Shown here: positions 1 through 9,235 of the stretch, piece by piece
How the letters are laid out: the number at the start of each line of letters is the position of its first letter
How positions within the stretch are numbered: position 1 is the stretch's first letter
Source: JBBQXK01 sp038209775
GTDB taxonomy: Bacteria; Pseudomonadota; Alphaproteobacteria; Rhodobacterales; Rhodobacteraceae
Reading direction: 5' to 3'
Assembly: GCA_038209775.1 (NCBI GenBank)
Contig: JBBQXK010000017.1
Location: 7,234 to 71,233, forward strand
DNA length: 64,000 nucleotides
The notes under the pieces: model-generated
What the model was told of the DNA's origin: nothing
The model's database searches: none
The model's input: only the letters and a program-made list of their open reading frames with translations
Translations under genes and position numbers: made by a program

Positions 1-1087
1 CAAGGGCGGGGGCATCCTCGGGCGGCACCAAGAGGCCGTTGGTCCCATCGGTGAACAGTTCGGGGATACCCGAGATGGCGGTGGTGACGCAGGTCAGCCC
101 CTGACTTGCCGCCTCGACCAGCACGTTCGGCAAACCATCACGGTCGCCGTCCGGGGTGATGCGGCAGGCCAAGGCGAACAGGTCGGACGTGCGATAGGCC
201 GCCAGCACCTGTTCCTGATTGACTGCCCCGGCCCATTCCAGCCGATCGGCAATCCCCAGTTCCACAGCCAGCGCTTGCAGCGCCTTCCGCTCACCCCCGT
301 CGCCCATATGGGTGAACCGCCAGTTCAGCCCGGCGGGCAGCAACGCCAGGGCGCTCAGCAGGATATCATAGCCCTTCTTCGGCACCGCCCGACCCACGCT
401 GACAATCCGCACCGGATCGCCGGTGCCATCGCGTGGGGGTCTTGTGCCGGTAAACGGGGCGAAACGGTCAAGGTTCAGGCCATGATAGCTCAGATGCACC
501 CGGGTGGGGTCGGCGGCGAGGGATTGCAGATGCTTGTGACCCCCGGCGGTGCAGGTCACCACCCATGATGCGCGCGCGAGCTTGGCCGCAAGGTCGCGGT
601 CGGTCGAGGTCCAGATGTCTTTGGCATGGGCCGACACGCTGTATCCCACCGCCATGATCCGCGCGGCATAATCGGCCACCGACGCCGGCGTGTGGATGAA
701 ATGGGCATGCAGCCACCGGCCACCCGCCGGATACTCGGCCACAAGAACTGTCGCCTGACCGAACCGGCGAAACCGGTTGCGCGTCAGGTCATGACGCAGA
801 TCGCCGAGAAAGCCGCGGAACGTGCCCCAGAACCCCGGTTGTCGCAGCGCCACCCAAAGGCCACGCATGACGCGCAACGGTTCCTGATGCAGGTACTCGG
901 GCAGATAACTGACCGGGGCCTCGATCTCGGCATGGACGGGGTGGCGCTTGGTATCCGTGGGGTGGCGCAATGCCACGATGTGCAGCGGCAACCCCGCCAG
1001 TTCCAGCCCCCGCAACTCCTGCGCAATGAAGGTTTCCGACAGCCGGGGATAGCCCTTGACCACCACGACGATGCGCTGTGTGGTCAC
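1..1087 (-). CDS. Glycosyltransferase family 4 (3' end outside window)
   Basis: Reading the minus strand from a GTG at 1087 gives an open frame that runs off the left edge (about 362 codons seen). It opens with a Rossmann-like strand and the stretch KGYPRLSETFIAQEL, typical of GT-B fold family 4 transferases. Further in are HAHFIHTPAS, SYHGLNLDRFAP and VSVGRAVPKKGYD. The C-terminal donor-site region has ITPDGDRDGLPNVLVEA followed by GIPELFTDGTNGLLVPPED, the usual nucleotide-sugar binding half. It should be a cytoplasmic enzyme moving an NDP-sugar onto a glycan acceptor; the sugar cannot be told. The GTG start overlaps the stop of the upstream gene (GTGA, 1084-1087), so it is the last seen member of a translationally coupled operon with glycosyltransferase, ABC importer and deacetylase genes. 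Confidence 0.85.
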   Translation of the reverse strand, partial: MTTQRIVVVVKGYPRLSETFIAQELRGLELAGLPLHIVALRHPTDTKRHPVHAEIEAPVSYLPEYLHQEPLRVMRGLWVALRQPGFWGTFRGFLGDLRHDLTRNRFRRFGQATVLVAEYPAGGRWLHAHFIHTPASVADYAARIMAVGYSVSAHAKDIWTSTDRDLAAKLARASWVVTCTAGGHKHLQSLAADPTRVHLSYHGLNLDRFAPFTGTRPPRDGTGDPVRIVSVGRAVPKKGYDILLSALALLPAGLNWRFTHMGDGGERKALQALAVELGIADRLEWAGAVNQEQVLAAYRTSDLFALACRITPDGDRDGLPNVLVEAASQGLTCVTTAISGIPELFTDGTNGLLVPPEDAPAL

Positions 1088-2304
1088 GTCTTTTCGCGCA
1101 CCTTCGCGCGCGAACCGCGGCGCGCCACCCGTGCCCGCAGATCTTCTCCCACGATGCGGCTGATGTTCGGCAGCCCTTCCAGTGACAGCGTCGGGTGGCC
1201 CTCTGACGGCCTCTTGCGGGTGGCGAGGGCGTTCAGCGCGGCGGCCATACGCAGGGGGTCGGCGGCCTGTTCCGGCAAAAGCATGTCGATCATGCCCAGT
1301 TCCGCAGCCCTTGTGGCGCGCAGCAACTGTTCTTCGCGCGGTGCCACGCGGGGCACGATCAGTGCCGGTTTGTCGAACGACAGGATTTCGCAATAGGTGT
1401 TGTAGCCACCCATGGCGACCACGGCCTTGGCCCCGGCGATCAACTCTTCCATCCGCGTGTCGAACTCGATCACCTCGATCTGCGGTATGCCCTGCGCCTT
1501 GCGCAGGAAGTCCGCACGCAGATCGCCGGGCATGTAGGGGCCCAGCACGATCAGCGCCTTTTGCGTCAGGCTGGGAACCGCGTGATAGGCGTTCATCACG
1601 TTTTCGACCAGATCGGCCCCGTCACCGCCGCCGCCCGTGGTGACCAACAGATAATCCCCCTGGGGCCGGTGGGTGGACAGGTTTTCATGCAGGGCGCGGC
1701 GTTGCAGGAAGCCCACGAATTCCATCCGGTCACGCACTGACTGCGGCGCGTTCATGCCGGTCAGGGGGTCATAGAAATCGGGCGGGCCATAGACCCAGAT
1801 CTGGTCATAGGTCCGGTCGATCTTGCGCATCACATCGTTCGGCTTCCACTCGGCAGCCAGAAGGCGCGGCGCGTCCATCACCTCGCGCAGGCCCAGAACC
1901 AGCGTGGTACCCCGGGCCTTGAGGTATTCAAGCGTCTCTTCGACCTCGCCGCGCAGGCCCATTGGTTCCTTGTCGACGATGAAGATGTCAGGCTCGAACG
2001 TTTCCGCCGTATGGCGGATGATCGACCGGCGCATCTTGATCGTGTCGGCAAGGTCGATGTGCTCGGCCAGCGAGGTGTATTCGCCGTTCCGCCGCTTGAT
2101 CACGCTTGGGATCTTCACGAAATCGACGCGGGCGCGGTAGTCGAAGGCCCCCGCGATCTGCGATCCCGAGATGATAAGGACCATCAGCCCCTTGAAATCT
2201 TCGACCAGCGAATGCGCAATGGTTCGGCAGCGGCGCAGATGGCCAAGGCCGAACGTGTCGTGGCTGTACATCAGAATACGTGCGTTCACGGAGAGGTTCT
2301 TCAT
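1084..2304 (-). CDS. Predicted glycosyltransferase (COG4671-like)
   Basis: 406 residues. The N-terminus reads MYSHDTFGLGHLRRC, the glycine/His signature of the predicted glycosyltransferase family related to MurG/GT28-type GT-B enzymes. The C-terminal half has TTGGGGDGADL, a Gly-rich loop, and AVVAMGGYNTYCEILSF followed by KPALIVPRVAPREEQLLRA, which matches the donor-binding half of GT28/GT1-like folds. There is no signal peptide or membrane segment, so a cytosolic or membrane-peripheral enzyme is expected. It lies 60 bp downstream of an ABC permease and overlaps the next glycosyltransferase by 4 bp. The GT-B fold is well supported; donor and acceptor are unknown. Confidence 0.75.
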   Translation of the reverse strand: MKNLSVNARILMYSHDTFGLGHLRRCRTIAHSLVEDFKGLMVLIISGSQIAGAFDYRARVDFVKIPSVIKRRNGEYTSLAEHIDLADTIKMRRSIIRHTAETFEPDIFIVDKEPMGLRGEVEETLEYLKARGTTLVLGLREVMDAPRLLAAEWKPNDVMRKIDRTYDQIWVYGPPDFYDPLTGMNAPQSVRDRMEFVGFLQRRALHENLSTHRPQGDYLLVTTGGGGDGADLVENVMNAYHAVPSLTQKALIVLGPYMPGDLRADFLRKAQGIPQIEVIEFDTRMEELIAGAKAVVAMGGYNTYCEILSFDKPALIVPRVAPREEQLLRATRAAELGMIDMLLPEQAADPLRMAAALNALATRKRPSEGHPTLSLEGLPNISRIVGEDLRARVARRGSRAKVREKT

Positions 2305-2364
2305 CCCAGGTACCCAAGCCTTAAGTTTACGTGCGGGGGACGCATAGGTTCCCGGTGATAACGG

Positions 2365-3546
2365 TCATTTGTACGGATCGGCGGCATCGCGCAACCCGTC
2401 GCCAAGGAAGTTGAACGCAAGCACCACAAGGATCACCGGAATGACCGGGTACATGAGCCACGGGTAAAGGGCGATGATGTTCACGCTGCGGCTTTCGGTC
2501 AGCAGGATGCCCCAGGACGTGACCGGCGGGCGCAACCCGATGCCCAGGAACGACAGCGCCGTTTCCCCCAGGATCATGCCCGGAATGGTCAGCGTGGCCA
2601 CTGCGATGAGGTGCGACATGAACCCCGGCACCATGTGCCGCCCGATGATCCGCCCCGACCCCGCCCCCATCAGCCGTGCCGCCAGGACATAATCCTCTTC
2701 CCGCAGGGACAACAGTTTTGACCGGACCGCCCGCGCAAGGCCGGTCCAGTCCAGCATGCCCAGGATCACCGTGATGCCCAGATACACCAAGATCGGGCTC
2801 CAGGTCACCGGGATGATCGCGGCCAGCGCCAGCCATAGCGGGATCGACGGAATCGACTGCAACACCTCGATCACCCGCTGCGTCACCATGTCGAACCAGC
2901 CGCCGCGATAGCCAGCAAGGCCACCAATGACGATGCCAAGGATAAAGCTCATCGTGACGCCAAAGAGGCCGATAGTCAGCGAGATGCGCGCCCCATAGAA
3001 CATCCTCGACAGCACATCGCGACCCAGACGGTCAGTGCCCAGAAGGAACATCTGGCCCCCTTCGGCCGGGCACACCAGATGGAACGTGGCCGGGATCATG
3101 CCCCAGAAATCATAGGCATCGCCCGAACAGAAGAACCGCAGCTTCTGCACCTGCGTGGTGTCATCGGCGTAGTCGCGGTGCAGCGTTTCCATGTCCAACG
3201 TCATCGTGCGCCCATAGACGAAGGGGCCGACAAACTCGCCCTCATGGAACAGATGCACGGGTTGCGGCGGGGCATAGATGAAGTCGGTGTTGCGGGTGTG
3301 CAGGTTGTAGGGGGCCAGAATCTCGCTGACAAAGATCGAGGCATACATGATCAGCAGGAACACCCCCGCCACCACGGCAATCCGATGCTTGCGGAACTTC
3401 CACCACATCAGCCGCAGTTGCGACGCCTCGGCAAACTTGCCCTGCGCACTAACCTTTTCCGCCTCATAGGGGTCAAACGGTGCGTCCGAGACGTAGTGAG
3501 GCAGCTCGGCGCCCGGCTCGGGCAGTTGGTTCCGGGTATCGGTCAT
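2365..3546 (-). CDS. ABC transporter permease, Opp/Dpp type (C subunit)
   Basis: 393 residues with an N-terminal membrane segment near residues 55-75 and a cluster of further segments after residue 180. This is the DppC/OppC/YejE arrangement. A periplasmic loop of about 100 residues lies between the first and second helices. The motif FLLGTDRLGRDVLSRM before the core and the EAA-type cytoplasmic loop (DYVLAARLMGAGSGRIIGRHMVP) that docks on the ATPase are both present. The start overlaps the stop of the B permease (3543-3546), so the two are co-translated. The subunit pairs with that permease to form the channel for a peptide-like or larger solute. The substrate is not known; the surrounding glycan genes make a glycopeptide or muropeptide conceivable. 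Confidence 0.9.
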   Translation of the reverse strand: MTDTRNQLPEPGAELPHYVSDAPFDPYEAEKVSAQGKFAEASQLRLMWWKFRKHRIAVVAGVFLLIMYASIFVSEILAPYNLHTRNTDFIYAPPQPVHLFHEGEFVGPFVYGRTMTLDMETLHRDYADDTTQVQKLRFFCSGDAYDFWGMIPATFHLVCPAEGGQMFLLGTDRLGRDVLSRMFYGARISLTIGLFGVTMSFILGIVIGGLAGYRGGWFDMVTQRVIEVLQSIPSIPLWLALAAIIPVTWSPILVYLGITVILGMLDWTGLARAVRSKLLSLREEDYVLAARLMGAGSGRIIGRHMVPGFMSHLIAVATLTIPGMILGETALSFLGIGLRPPVTSWGILLTESRSVNIIALYPWLMYPVIPVILVVLAFNFLGDGLRDAADPYK

Positions 3547-4541
3547 TTCGCACTCCCCGCACCCAGGCGGATGCGCGGGTCAAGAAAGGCAAGGGCGATG
3601 TCCGAGATCAGCACACCGATGACGGTCAGGAACGCGAGGAACATCAGGAACGACCCCGCCAGGTACATGTCCTGACTTTGCAGCGCCCGGATAAGCATGG
3701 GTCCGGTGGTTTCCAGCGACAGCACGATGGCCGTGACCTCGGCCCCCGAAATCATCGCAGGCAGGATTGATCCGATGTCGGATACAAAGAAATTCAGCGC
3801 CATGCGCAGCGGGTACTTGCGCAGCACCTTGCCGGGGGCAAGCCCCTTGGCCCGCGCGGTCACGACGTACTGCTTTTGCAATTCGTCCAGAAGGTTGGCG
3901 CGCAGGGTGCGGATCATGCCTGCGGTGCCAGCCGTGCCGATGATGACCACGGGGATCCAGATGTGCGACAGGATCGAGCGGAACTTTTCCCAACTCATCG
4001 GCTGGCCCAGATATTGCTGGTCCATCAGGTTGCCGATGGACACGCCGAACCAGGTGTTGGCGAAATACATCATCACAAGGGCCAGCATGAAGTTGGGCAC
4101 CGCAATGCCCGCAAGGCCGATGAACGTCAGGCCATAGTCGCCCCAACTGTACTGGTGCGTGGCCGAATAGATGCCGATGGGAAAGGCCAGTGCCCAGGTG
4201 AACAGGATGGTGAAGGTCGACAGCACGATGGTCAGCCACAGCCTGTCGCCCACGACATCGTTCACCGGCAGCCGGTATTCGAACGAATATCCGAAATCGC
4301 CCTGCAGCATCCCCCCCGCCCAGTTGAAATACCGGATGATCTGCGGATCATCAAAGCCGTAACGTTCGCGCAGCATCTCGATCTCGGCAAGGTCGGCTTC
4401 CTCGCCCAAGGCCTTCATCTCGGCGACGTAGCTTTCGAAAAAGTCGCCGGGCGGCAGTTCGATGATGGTAAAGACCAGCACCGATATCAGGAACAACGTC
4501 GGCACCATCGTCAGCACACGCATCAGGATGTAGCGCAGCAT
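3543..4541 (-). CDS. ABC transporter permease, Opp/Dpp type (B subunit)
   Basis: 332 residues from the ATG at 4541 (MLRYILMRVLTMVP). An upstream extension is possible on paper but would enter the preceding gene in another frame and has no family support. DppB/OppB features are the first helix followed by ELPPGDFFESYVAEM (the P-x-G-D-P-like region after TM1), a large periplasmic loop, then the EAA loop YVVTARAKGLAPGKVLRKYPLR that contacts the ATPase. The C-terminus is LAFLDPRIRL, also usual. The gene starts 5 bp after the substrate-binding protein and overlaps the C permease by 4 bp, so the whole importer is one transcription unit. Confidence 0.9.
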   Translation of the reverse strand: MLRYILMRVLTMVPTLFLISVLVFTIIELPPGDFFESYVAEMKALGEEADLAEIEMLRERYGFDDPQIIRYFNWAGGMLQGDFGYSFEYRLPVNDVVGDRLWLTIVLSTFTILFTWALAFPIGIYSATHQYSWGDYGLTFIGLAGIAVPNFMLALVMMYFANTWFGVSIGNLMDQQYLGQPMSWEKFRSILSHIWIPVVIIGTAGTAGMIRTLRANLLDELQKQYVVTARAKGLAPGKVLRKYPLRMALNFFVSDIGSILPAMISGAEVTAIVLSLETTGPMLIRALQSQDMYLAGSFLMFLAFLTVIGVLISDIALAFLDPRIRLGAGSAK

Positions 4542-4546
4542 CAGGG

Positions 4547-6439
4547 CTATCCTTCCGCGTAAAAGAATGTGTCGGGCAGGTAGGCGCCCAGGAAACTGGT
4601 CGGCTCGAACCCATAGAGCGCCTCTTCGGGCACGTTGCGCATCAGGGATGATCGCAGCACGGGTTGCAACGCACCGCTGACAGTGCCGATGGTGAACACC
4701 TGATCCGCCCGGATCGCCAGCATCTTGTGCCAGATCGCAGTGCGCTGATCGGTCGTGGTCGTGTTGAGCCATTCCTTCAACAGCCGTACCAGTTCCTGCG
4801 CCCCGGGCAGATCAGGTGCGGTACCTGCACTTTCGCCCGAAGCGTACCAGATGCCCCAGGACGGCCATTGCAACTGATCGCCGCTGGACGGGGCCAGGGG
4901 TTCGGGCGACATGTCGGCGGTCGGCACGGCGTTGTCCAGGCCCTGCCAGACCGACATCATCTGATCGCCGCCCATGGCGCGGCTGCGGAACACGTCACGC
5001 TGCGAATTGCGGATGTACAGGGCAATGCCCACCTCGCGGTAATGGTCGCGGATCAGGCCCAGCACATCGACCTCCAGCGTGCTTTCGCCGGCGGTTTCCA
5101 CCACGATCCCGCATTGCCGCCCGTCGGGCAACTTGCGGATGTTGCCGCCACCGCGTTCGGTCAGCCCCAACTCGTCCAGCAGCGCATTGGCAAGGGCGGG
5201 ATCGTACTGTGCCCATGCACTGGCGTATCCGGCCTTGAACAACGGGCTTTCCGGCAGCACCGTATCAGCGGCCTCCTGCGCCAGACCGAAGTACAGCACC
5301 TTGTTGATCTCGGTCCGGTTGATCGCCACCGACATCGCGCGGCGCATCCGCACGTCCTGGAACAGCCCGCGCCACGCGTCATCCTTGCAGTTGAGGTTCG
5401 GCGTCAGCGCCACGCTTGACCCTTGGGTCTTGCGCCACAGCGACACCCGCAGCGGGTGCAGCTTTTCCGCCTGTTTCAGCAGGGTGTAATCGGTGAATCC
5501 GATCCCCACCGTCTGCAGGTCGCTGTCGCCGGTGGCCGCCTTGGCCGGGATGATGTCGGACGACGACACGTTGAACACGATCCGGTCCAGATAAGGCAAC
5601 TGGTTGCCCGCCTGATCGACGCGGTGAAAGAACGGGTTGCGTTCAAAGACGAACTGCTCGGCCGGGGGGGCGGTACGGGGACGCCAGGCCTCCAGCGTCG
5701 GCAGGTCGGGGTTCTCGGGCCGGTTCTGGCGCGACAGCTTGACATGCAGACCCTGCCAGTCGTCCACCTTGTTCGCCTCGACCATCTCGGCCAGCTTCTC
5801 GGGCGTCTGGTACTTTTCGTGGAACTGCTTGAGGTAATGCTGCGGCAGCGCCAAGAGCAGGGGCAGGGGGGCGGCAAGATTGGGCAGAAAGTCGGGCTTT
5901 GGCCCGGCAAAGGTATAGCGCACCGTCAGGGGGTCCAGCACCTCGAACGTCACGGGCTGGCCGTTGGCCTGCAATTCCACCGGCAGGCCGCTGCGATAAA
6001 GGACATCGTTGTTCAGCACGTCATTCCAGCAATAGGCGAAATCCTCGGTCGTATAGGGTGCGCCGTCCGACCAGCGATGCCCTTCGCGCAGGTGCAGGGT
6101 GTAGATGCGGTTATCCACCACCTCGCAGGCTGCCAGCACATCGGGTTGCAGGTTCAGATCACCGTCATAGCCCATCAGCCGCGCATAGCTGTAGATCGGT
6201 ATCAGTCGCACCTCGCGCGCGCTGCCCACCACCATCCGCGCGCTGCCGCCATACCGCCCCGTCTCACGCCCCATGGCCGCCAGGTCAATCACGCGGGGGT
6301 TCTTTGGCAGACGGTCGGCCATTGCAGGCAGAGTTCCGGCAGCGATATCGGCCGCAAACAGATCGGTCTCGGTCGCCCAGGCTCCGCGCGGCAAGGCCGC
6401 CGATGCCAACAACCCAAGGGCCACACGACGCGAGATCAT
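4547..6439 (-). CDS. ABC transporter substrate-binding protein, family 5
   Basis: 630 residues. The N-terminus MISRRVALGLLASAALPRG has a twin-arginine-like pair, a hydrophobic stretch and a plausible cleavage after GAWA, so export to the periplasm is expected. The SBP_bac_5 hallmark is DNRIYTLHLREGHRWSDGAP, followed by YTTEDFAYCWND and later RMRRAMSVAINRTEINKVLYFG. It is longer than DppA/OppA (about 540) and closer to the YejA-like size class. It should deliver peptides or peptide-like compounds to the two permeases. Its start overlaps the end of the ATPase gene (6436-6439). This importer uses a fused ATPase and sits between glycosyltransferase genes, which is unusual for a nutritional peptide transporter. 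Confidence 0.9.
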   Translation of the reverse strand: MISRRVALGLLASAALPRGAWATETDLFAADIAAGTLPAMADRLPKNPRVIDLAAMGRETGRYGGSARMVVGSAREVRLIPIYSYARLMGYDGDLNLQPDVLAACEVVDNRIYTLHLREGHRWSDGAPYTTEDFAYCWNDVLNNDVLYRSGLPVELQANGQPVTFEVLDPLTVRYTFAGPKPDFLPNLAAPLPLLLALPQHYLKQFHEKYQTPEKLAEMVEANKVDDWQGLHVKLSRQNRPENPDLPTLEAWRPRTAPPAEQFVFERNPFFHRVDQAGNQLPYLDRIVFNVSSSDIIPAKAATGDSDLQTVGIGFTDYTLLKQAEKLHPLRVSLWRKTQGSSVALTPNLNCKDDAWRGLFQDVRMRRAMSVAINRTEINKVLYFGLAQEAADTVLPESPLFKAGYASAWAQYDPALANALLDELGLTERGGGNIRKLPDGRQCGIVVETAGESTLEVDVLGLIRDHYREVGIALYIRNSQRDVFRSRAMGGDQMMSVWQGLDNAVPTADMSPEPLAPSSGDQLQWPSWGIWYASGESAGTAPDLPGAQELVRLLKEWLNTTTTDQRTAIWHKMLAIRADQVFTIGTVSGALQPVLRSSLMRNVPEEALYGFEPTSFLGAYLPDTFFYAEG

Positions 6440-8361
6440 GCCCGCAACTCCCGCACATCCGCCGATTTGTGGGCCAGCACCAGATGCCCGTCACCCAGGT
6501 CGAACGGCATAAGGTCGGCCCGGTCGTCTGCACCAAAGCGGAAGGCGGGGGCCCAATCCTCGCTGGCCGCAATGCTGGTGTGGCCAACGGCGGCGAAATC
6601 CAGACGGCGGTCAAGGTCGGGATAGGGCACGGCGTTCAACAACGCCCGGGTATAAGGGTGCACGGGGGCGGTCATGATCGTCTCACGCGGGGCCAGTTCA
6701 ACAATCTTGCCCGCCCACATCACAGCCACCCGGTCGGCCATGTAATCGACCACCGCCAGGTTGTGCGAGATGAACAGGTACGTCAGCCCAAGGTCCTTTT
6801 GCAGGTCTTTCAGCAGGTTCAGGATCTGCGCCTGCACTGACACGTCCAAGGCTGACACGGGTTCGTCGCAGATCACCAGACCGGGGGCCAATGCCAAGGC
6901 CCGCGCAATCCCGATCCGCTGCCGCTGTCCGCCAGAAAAGCTGTGCGGATAGCGGTGGCGCGCACCCGCCCCCAGACCGATCGCGGTCAGCAATGCCTCG
7001 ACCGTCGCGCGCCGTTCCTGCGCGGTGCCGCGGCCGTGAATTTCCAGCGGTTCGGACAGGATGTTGCCCACTGACATGCGCGGCGACAGCGACGATACCG
7101 GGTCCTGAAACACCATCTGGATGCGCCTGCGCAGGCTTTGCAGCGCCTCGCCGTCCGCTGCCAGCACATCGACCGGGCCGTGCCCGTCGTCATAGGTGAT
7201 CGACCCTTCGTCCGGCGTCACCGCGCGCATCAGGATCTTTGACAGCGTGGTCTTGCCGCAGCCGCTTTCGCCCACCAGCCCAAGGCATTCGCCCCGCAGG
7301 ATATCGAAACTGACGCCATCGACGGCGGGGGTCGCAGGGGCCTTGGAACGGAAGCCGTCGCTTTTGGTGCGGTAGGTCTTGCGCAGATTGCGCACCGACA
7401 TCAGCACCTCGGGTGCCTTGCCCGCAATCGCCGTCGGTGCCGCAATCGCCTGCGTCAGCGACCCCCGGTCCAGCGTGATTTCGCGCAAGGGACGCAGGCG
7501 TTCGCCGGGTTTCATGCCGAAATGCGGGATCGCGTCCATCAGCCCCTTGAGATAGGCGTGCTGCGGGCGGCGGAAGATCGGGCCCACGGGGCCCGCTTCC
7601 ATCACCCGGCCCTGATAGACCACCACCACCTCATCGGCCACATTGGCCACCACCCCCAGATCGTGGGTGATCAGCAGTATCGCCATCCCCAGCCGTTCCT
7701 GCAGGTCGCGCAGCAGGGTCAGGATCTGCGCCTGAATGGTCACGTCCAGCGCCGTCGTCGGCTCATCCGCGATCAGCAATGCCGGGTCACAGATCAGCGC
7801 CATCGCGATCATCGCGCGCTGCCGCATGCCGCCCGACAACTCAAACGGATACATCCCGAACACCCGCGCGGGGTTGGCGAACCCCACCTGCGCCAGCATC
7901 GCTTCGCTGCGTTCGCGCTGTTCGGCTGGGGACATGGGGGTGTGGATGCGCAGGGCCTCGGCAATCTGGTTGCCGACAGTGTGCAGGGGGGAAAACGACG
8001 TCATCGGTTCCTGAAAGATCATCCCGATCCGGCGGCCCCGCACCGCCCGGATCGCCCGCCCGTCGCGCGGCAGGGTCAGAAGATCGGTCGTCGTACCCCC
8101 CACGGGATCGGTGAACAGCACGCGGCCCGACACCTGTGCGACGGCGGGCTGCAACCCCATCACCGCCTGCCCCAGCACCGATTTGCCCGACCCGGATTCG
8201 CCCACCAGTGCCGTGATCTTGCCCGGACAGACGCGCAGCGAAACACCCCTGAGTGCGTCCAGCCGCCCGGTGGCAAGCTGGAACGACACACGCAAATCCT
8301 CAATCCGCAATAGATCAGGCCCGCATCCCGAACGTTCAGGCGTCATTCCGTCCGGCTCCAC
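6436..8361 (-). CDS. ABC transporter, fused tandem ATP-binding protein (DppD-DppF type)
   Basis: 641 residues with two complete nucleotide-binding domains. Domain 1 has Walker A GESGSGKSVLGQ, signature LSGGMRQRAMIAMAL and Walker B LLIADEPTTALD. Domain 2 has Walker A GESGCGKTTLSK, signature FSGGQRQRIGIARAL and Walker B LVICDEPVSALD. Both carry the oligopeptide-transporter C-terminal region (HPYTRALLNAVPYPD in the second). This is the YejF/GsiA-like fusion powering the permease pair. The longest start is a GTG at 8361; an ATG at 8346 (MTPERSG) is equally possible. A possible sigma-70 promoter lies just upstream in the 127-bp gap after the deacetylase gene. Confidence 0.92.
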   Translation of the reverse strand: MEPDGMTPERSGCGPDLLRIEDLRVSFQLATGRLDALRGVSLRVCPGKITALVGESGSGKSVLGQAVMGLQPAVAQVSGRVLFTDPVGGTTTDLLTLPRDGRAIRAVRGRRIGMIFQEPMTSFSPLHTVGNQIAEALRIHTPMSPAEQRERSEAMLAQVGFANPARVFGMYPFELSGGMRQRAMIAMALICDPALLIADEPTTALDVTIQAQILTLLRDLQERLGMAILLITHDLGVVANVADEVVVVYQGRVMEAGPVGPIFRRPQHAYLKGLMDAIPHFGMKPGERLRPLREITLDRGSLTQAIAAPTAIAGKAPEVLMSVRNLRKTYRTKSDGFRSKAPATPAVDGVSFDILRGECLGLVGESGCGKTTLSKILMRAVTPDEGSITYDDGHGPVDVLAADGEALQSLRRRIQMVFQDPVSSLSPRMSVGNILSEPLEIHGRGTAQERRATVEALLTAIGLGAGARHRYPHSFSGGQRQRIGIARALALAPGLVICDEPVSALDVSVQAQILNLLKDLQKDLGLTYLFISHNLAVVDYMADRVAVMWAGKIVELAPRETIMTAPVHPYTRALLNAVPYPDLDRRLDFAAVGHTSIAASEDWAPAFRFGADDRADLMPFDLGDGHLVLAHKSADVRELRA

Positions 8362-8415
8362 GTCCCTGCTTTGCCACCTTGATCCCCAGACCGGATGGCT
8401 GATTTTTCTGGGGTC

Positions 8416-8444
8416 ACACTAGCGCAGGGTTCGGGGGCTGTCTA
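8416..8444 (-). promoter_or_regulatory. Candidate promoter for the ABC importer genes
   Basis: On the minus strand, TAGACA (8439-8444) is followed after 17 bases by TAGTGT (8416-8421), a fair -35/-10 pair. It sits about 55 bp upstream of the ATPase GTG, in the only sizeable gap inside this gene block. Pattern match only. Confidence 0.35.
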
Positions 8445-8488
8445 TTGCGGTGACCGGCGCTGCCGCGCAGGCCGACCATCACCGCAAG

Positions 8489-9235
8489 CTATGGTTTTGA
8501 TACGTTTATCGGTGGATGGCCCAACAGGACCGGCAGCCCGGCCCAGGTGACATGGGGTTGGCCCGCGGTCAGCGCCAGCAGTCCCTCAAGCACTGCCCAT
8601 GCCCCGGCATCATGGATCAGGTGATGCGTGAGAATCCCGATAGGCGCGTAGCGTGGCAGCGCCCGGGAGATCTCGGCCAAAAGGGTGTCCATATCCTTGG
8701 CCCGCCCCGACCCCCTCCAGTCGATCAGATCGACATGCGTGTTCACCATCCGCAGGGGGGCGGGTCTCTCGGGGCCAAAGACCGACAGGGCGGTGAACCC
8801 GACCCCCGCCAGCCCCTGTGTGACGCCTGCGTCAATGCGGTTCCACGGCGGCACCAGCACCGGCAGGGCCTGATCGAGGTGCAGGGATTTCAGATGCCGC
8901 AATCCCCGCGCCAGTTCCCCCAGCACCACACTTGCCGCCCTTTGGGGCCCCAGTTCCTGCTTTTTCTCCTCCCGCCCCGCATGGTTGTGGTGTGCCCAGC
9001 CATGCACCGCCACCGCCACCGCACGCTCCCCCGCAAGACGGTCGGCAAGCGCTTGCCCAGACCCCGCCGGGATCACCGCCAAAGTAGTAGGTACCCCGTG
9101 CCGCCCGGTCATTTCCAGCAGCGTCTCCAGCGCCGCCGTGGGCACCGTCGCATCATCATCGCGCAGCCATAGGGTGGTGGGCTGGCCCCTGTCCCCGGCG
9201 GCCTGCACGGCATCGCGGAACGCCTGAACGCTCAT
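8489..9235 (-). CDS. Polysaccharide deacetylase family protein (NodB-like)
   Basis: 248 residues. The NodB-homology pattern is visible: an early acidic cluster TLWLRDDDATVP (catalytic/metal Asp), then VHGWAHHNH, giving the HxxxH metal pair, VLVPPWNRID in the motif-3 position, and ILTHHLIHD near the end for the late catalytic His. No signal peptide is present, so it is probably cytoplasmic or acts at the inner membrane face, unlike most secreted deacetylases. The start overlaps the end of the upstream glycosyltransferase (9232-9235). Context points to N-deacetylation of an amino sugar during synthesis of a surface glycan or glycolipid. The acceptor is not known. Confidence 0.8.
   Translation of the reverse strand: MSVQAFRDAVQAAGDRGQPTTLWLRDDDATVPTAALETLLEMTGRHGVPTTLAVIPAGSGQALADRLAGERAVAVAVHGWAHHNHAGREEKKQELGPQRAASVVLGELARGLRHLKSLHLDQALPVLVPPWNRIDAGVTQGLAGVGFTALSVFGPERPAPLRMVNTHVDLIDWRGSGRAKDMDTLLAEISRALPRYAPIGILTHHLIHDAGAWAVLEGLLALTAGQPHVTWAGLPVLLGHPPINVSKP

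Noticed and set aside
626..1396. Plus-strand frame of about 256 codons at the left edge
   Set aside because: It is opposite two glycosyltransferases whose motifs are clear on the minus strand.
4542..4772. N-terminal extension of the B permease
   Set aside because: It overlaps the substrate-binding protein gene; the family N-terminus starts at 4541.
8450..8490. GCGGTGA/TCACCGC inverted repeat before the deacetylase end
   Set aside because: Only 7-bp arms with a long loop, expected often by chance at this GC.
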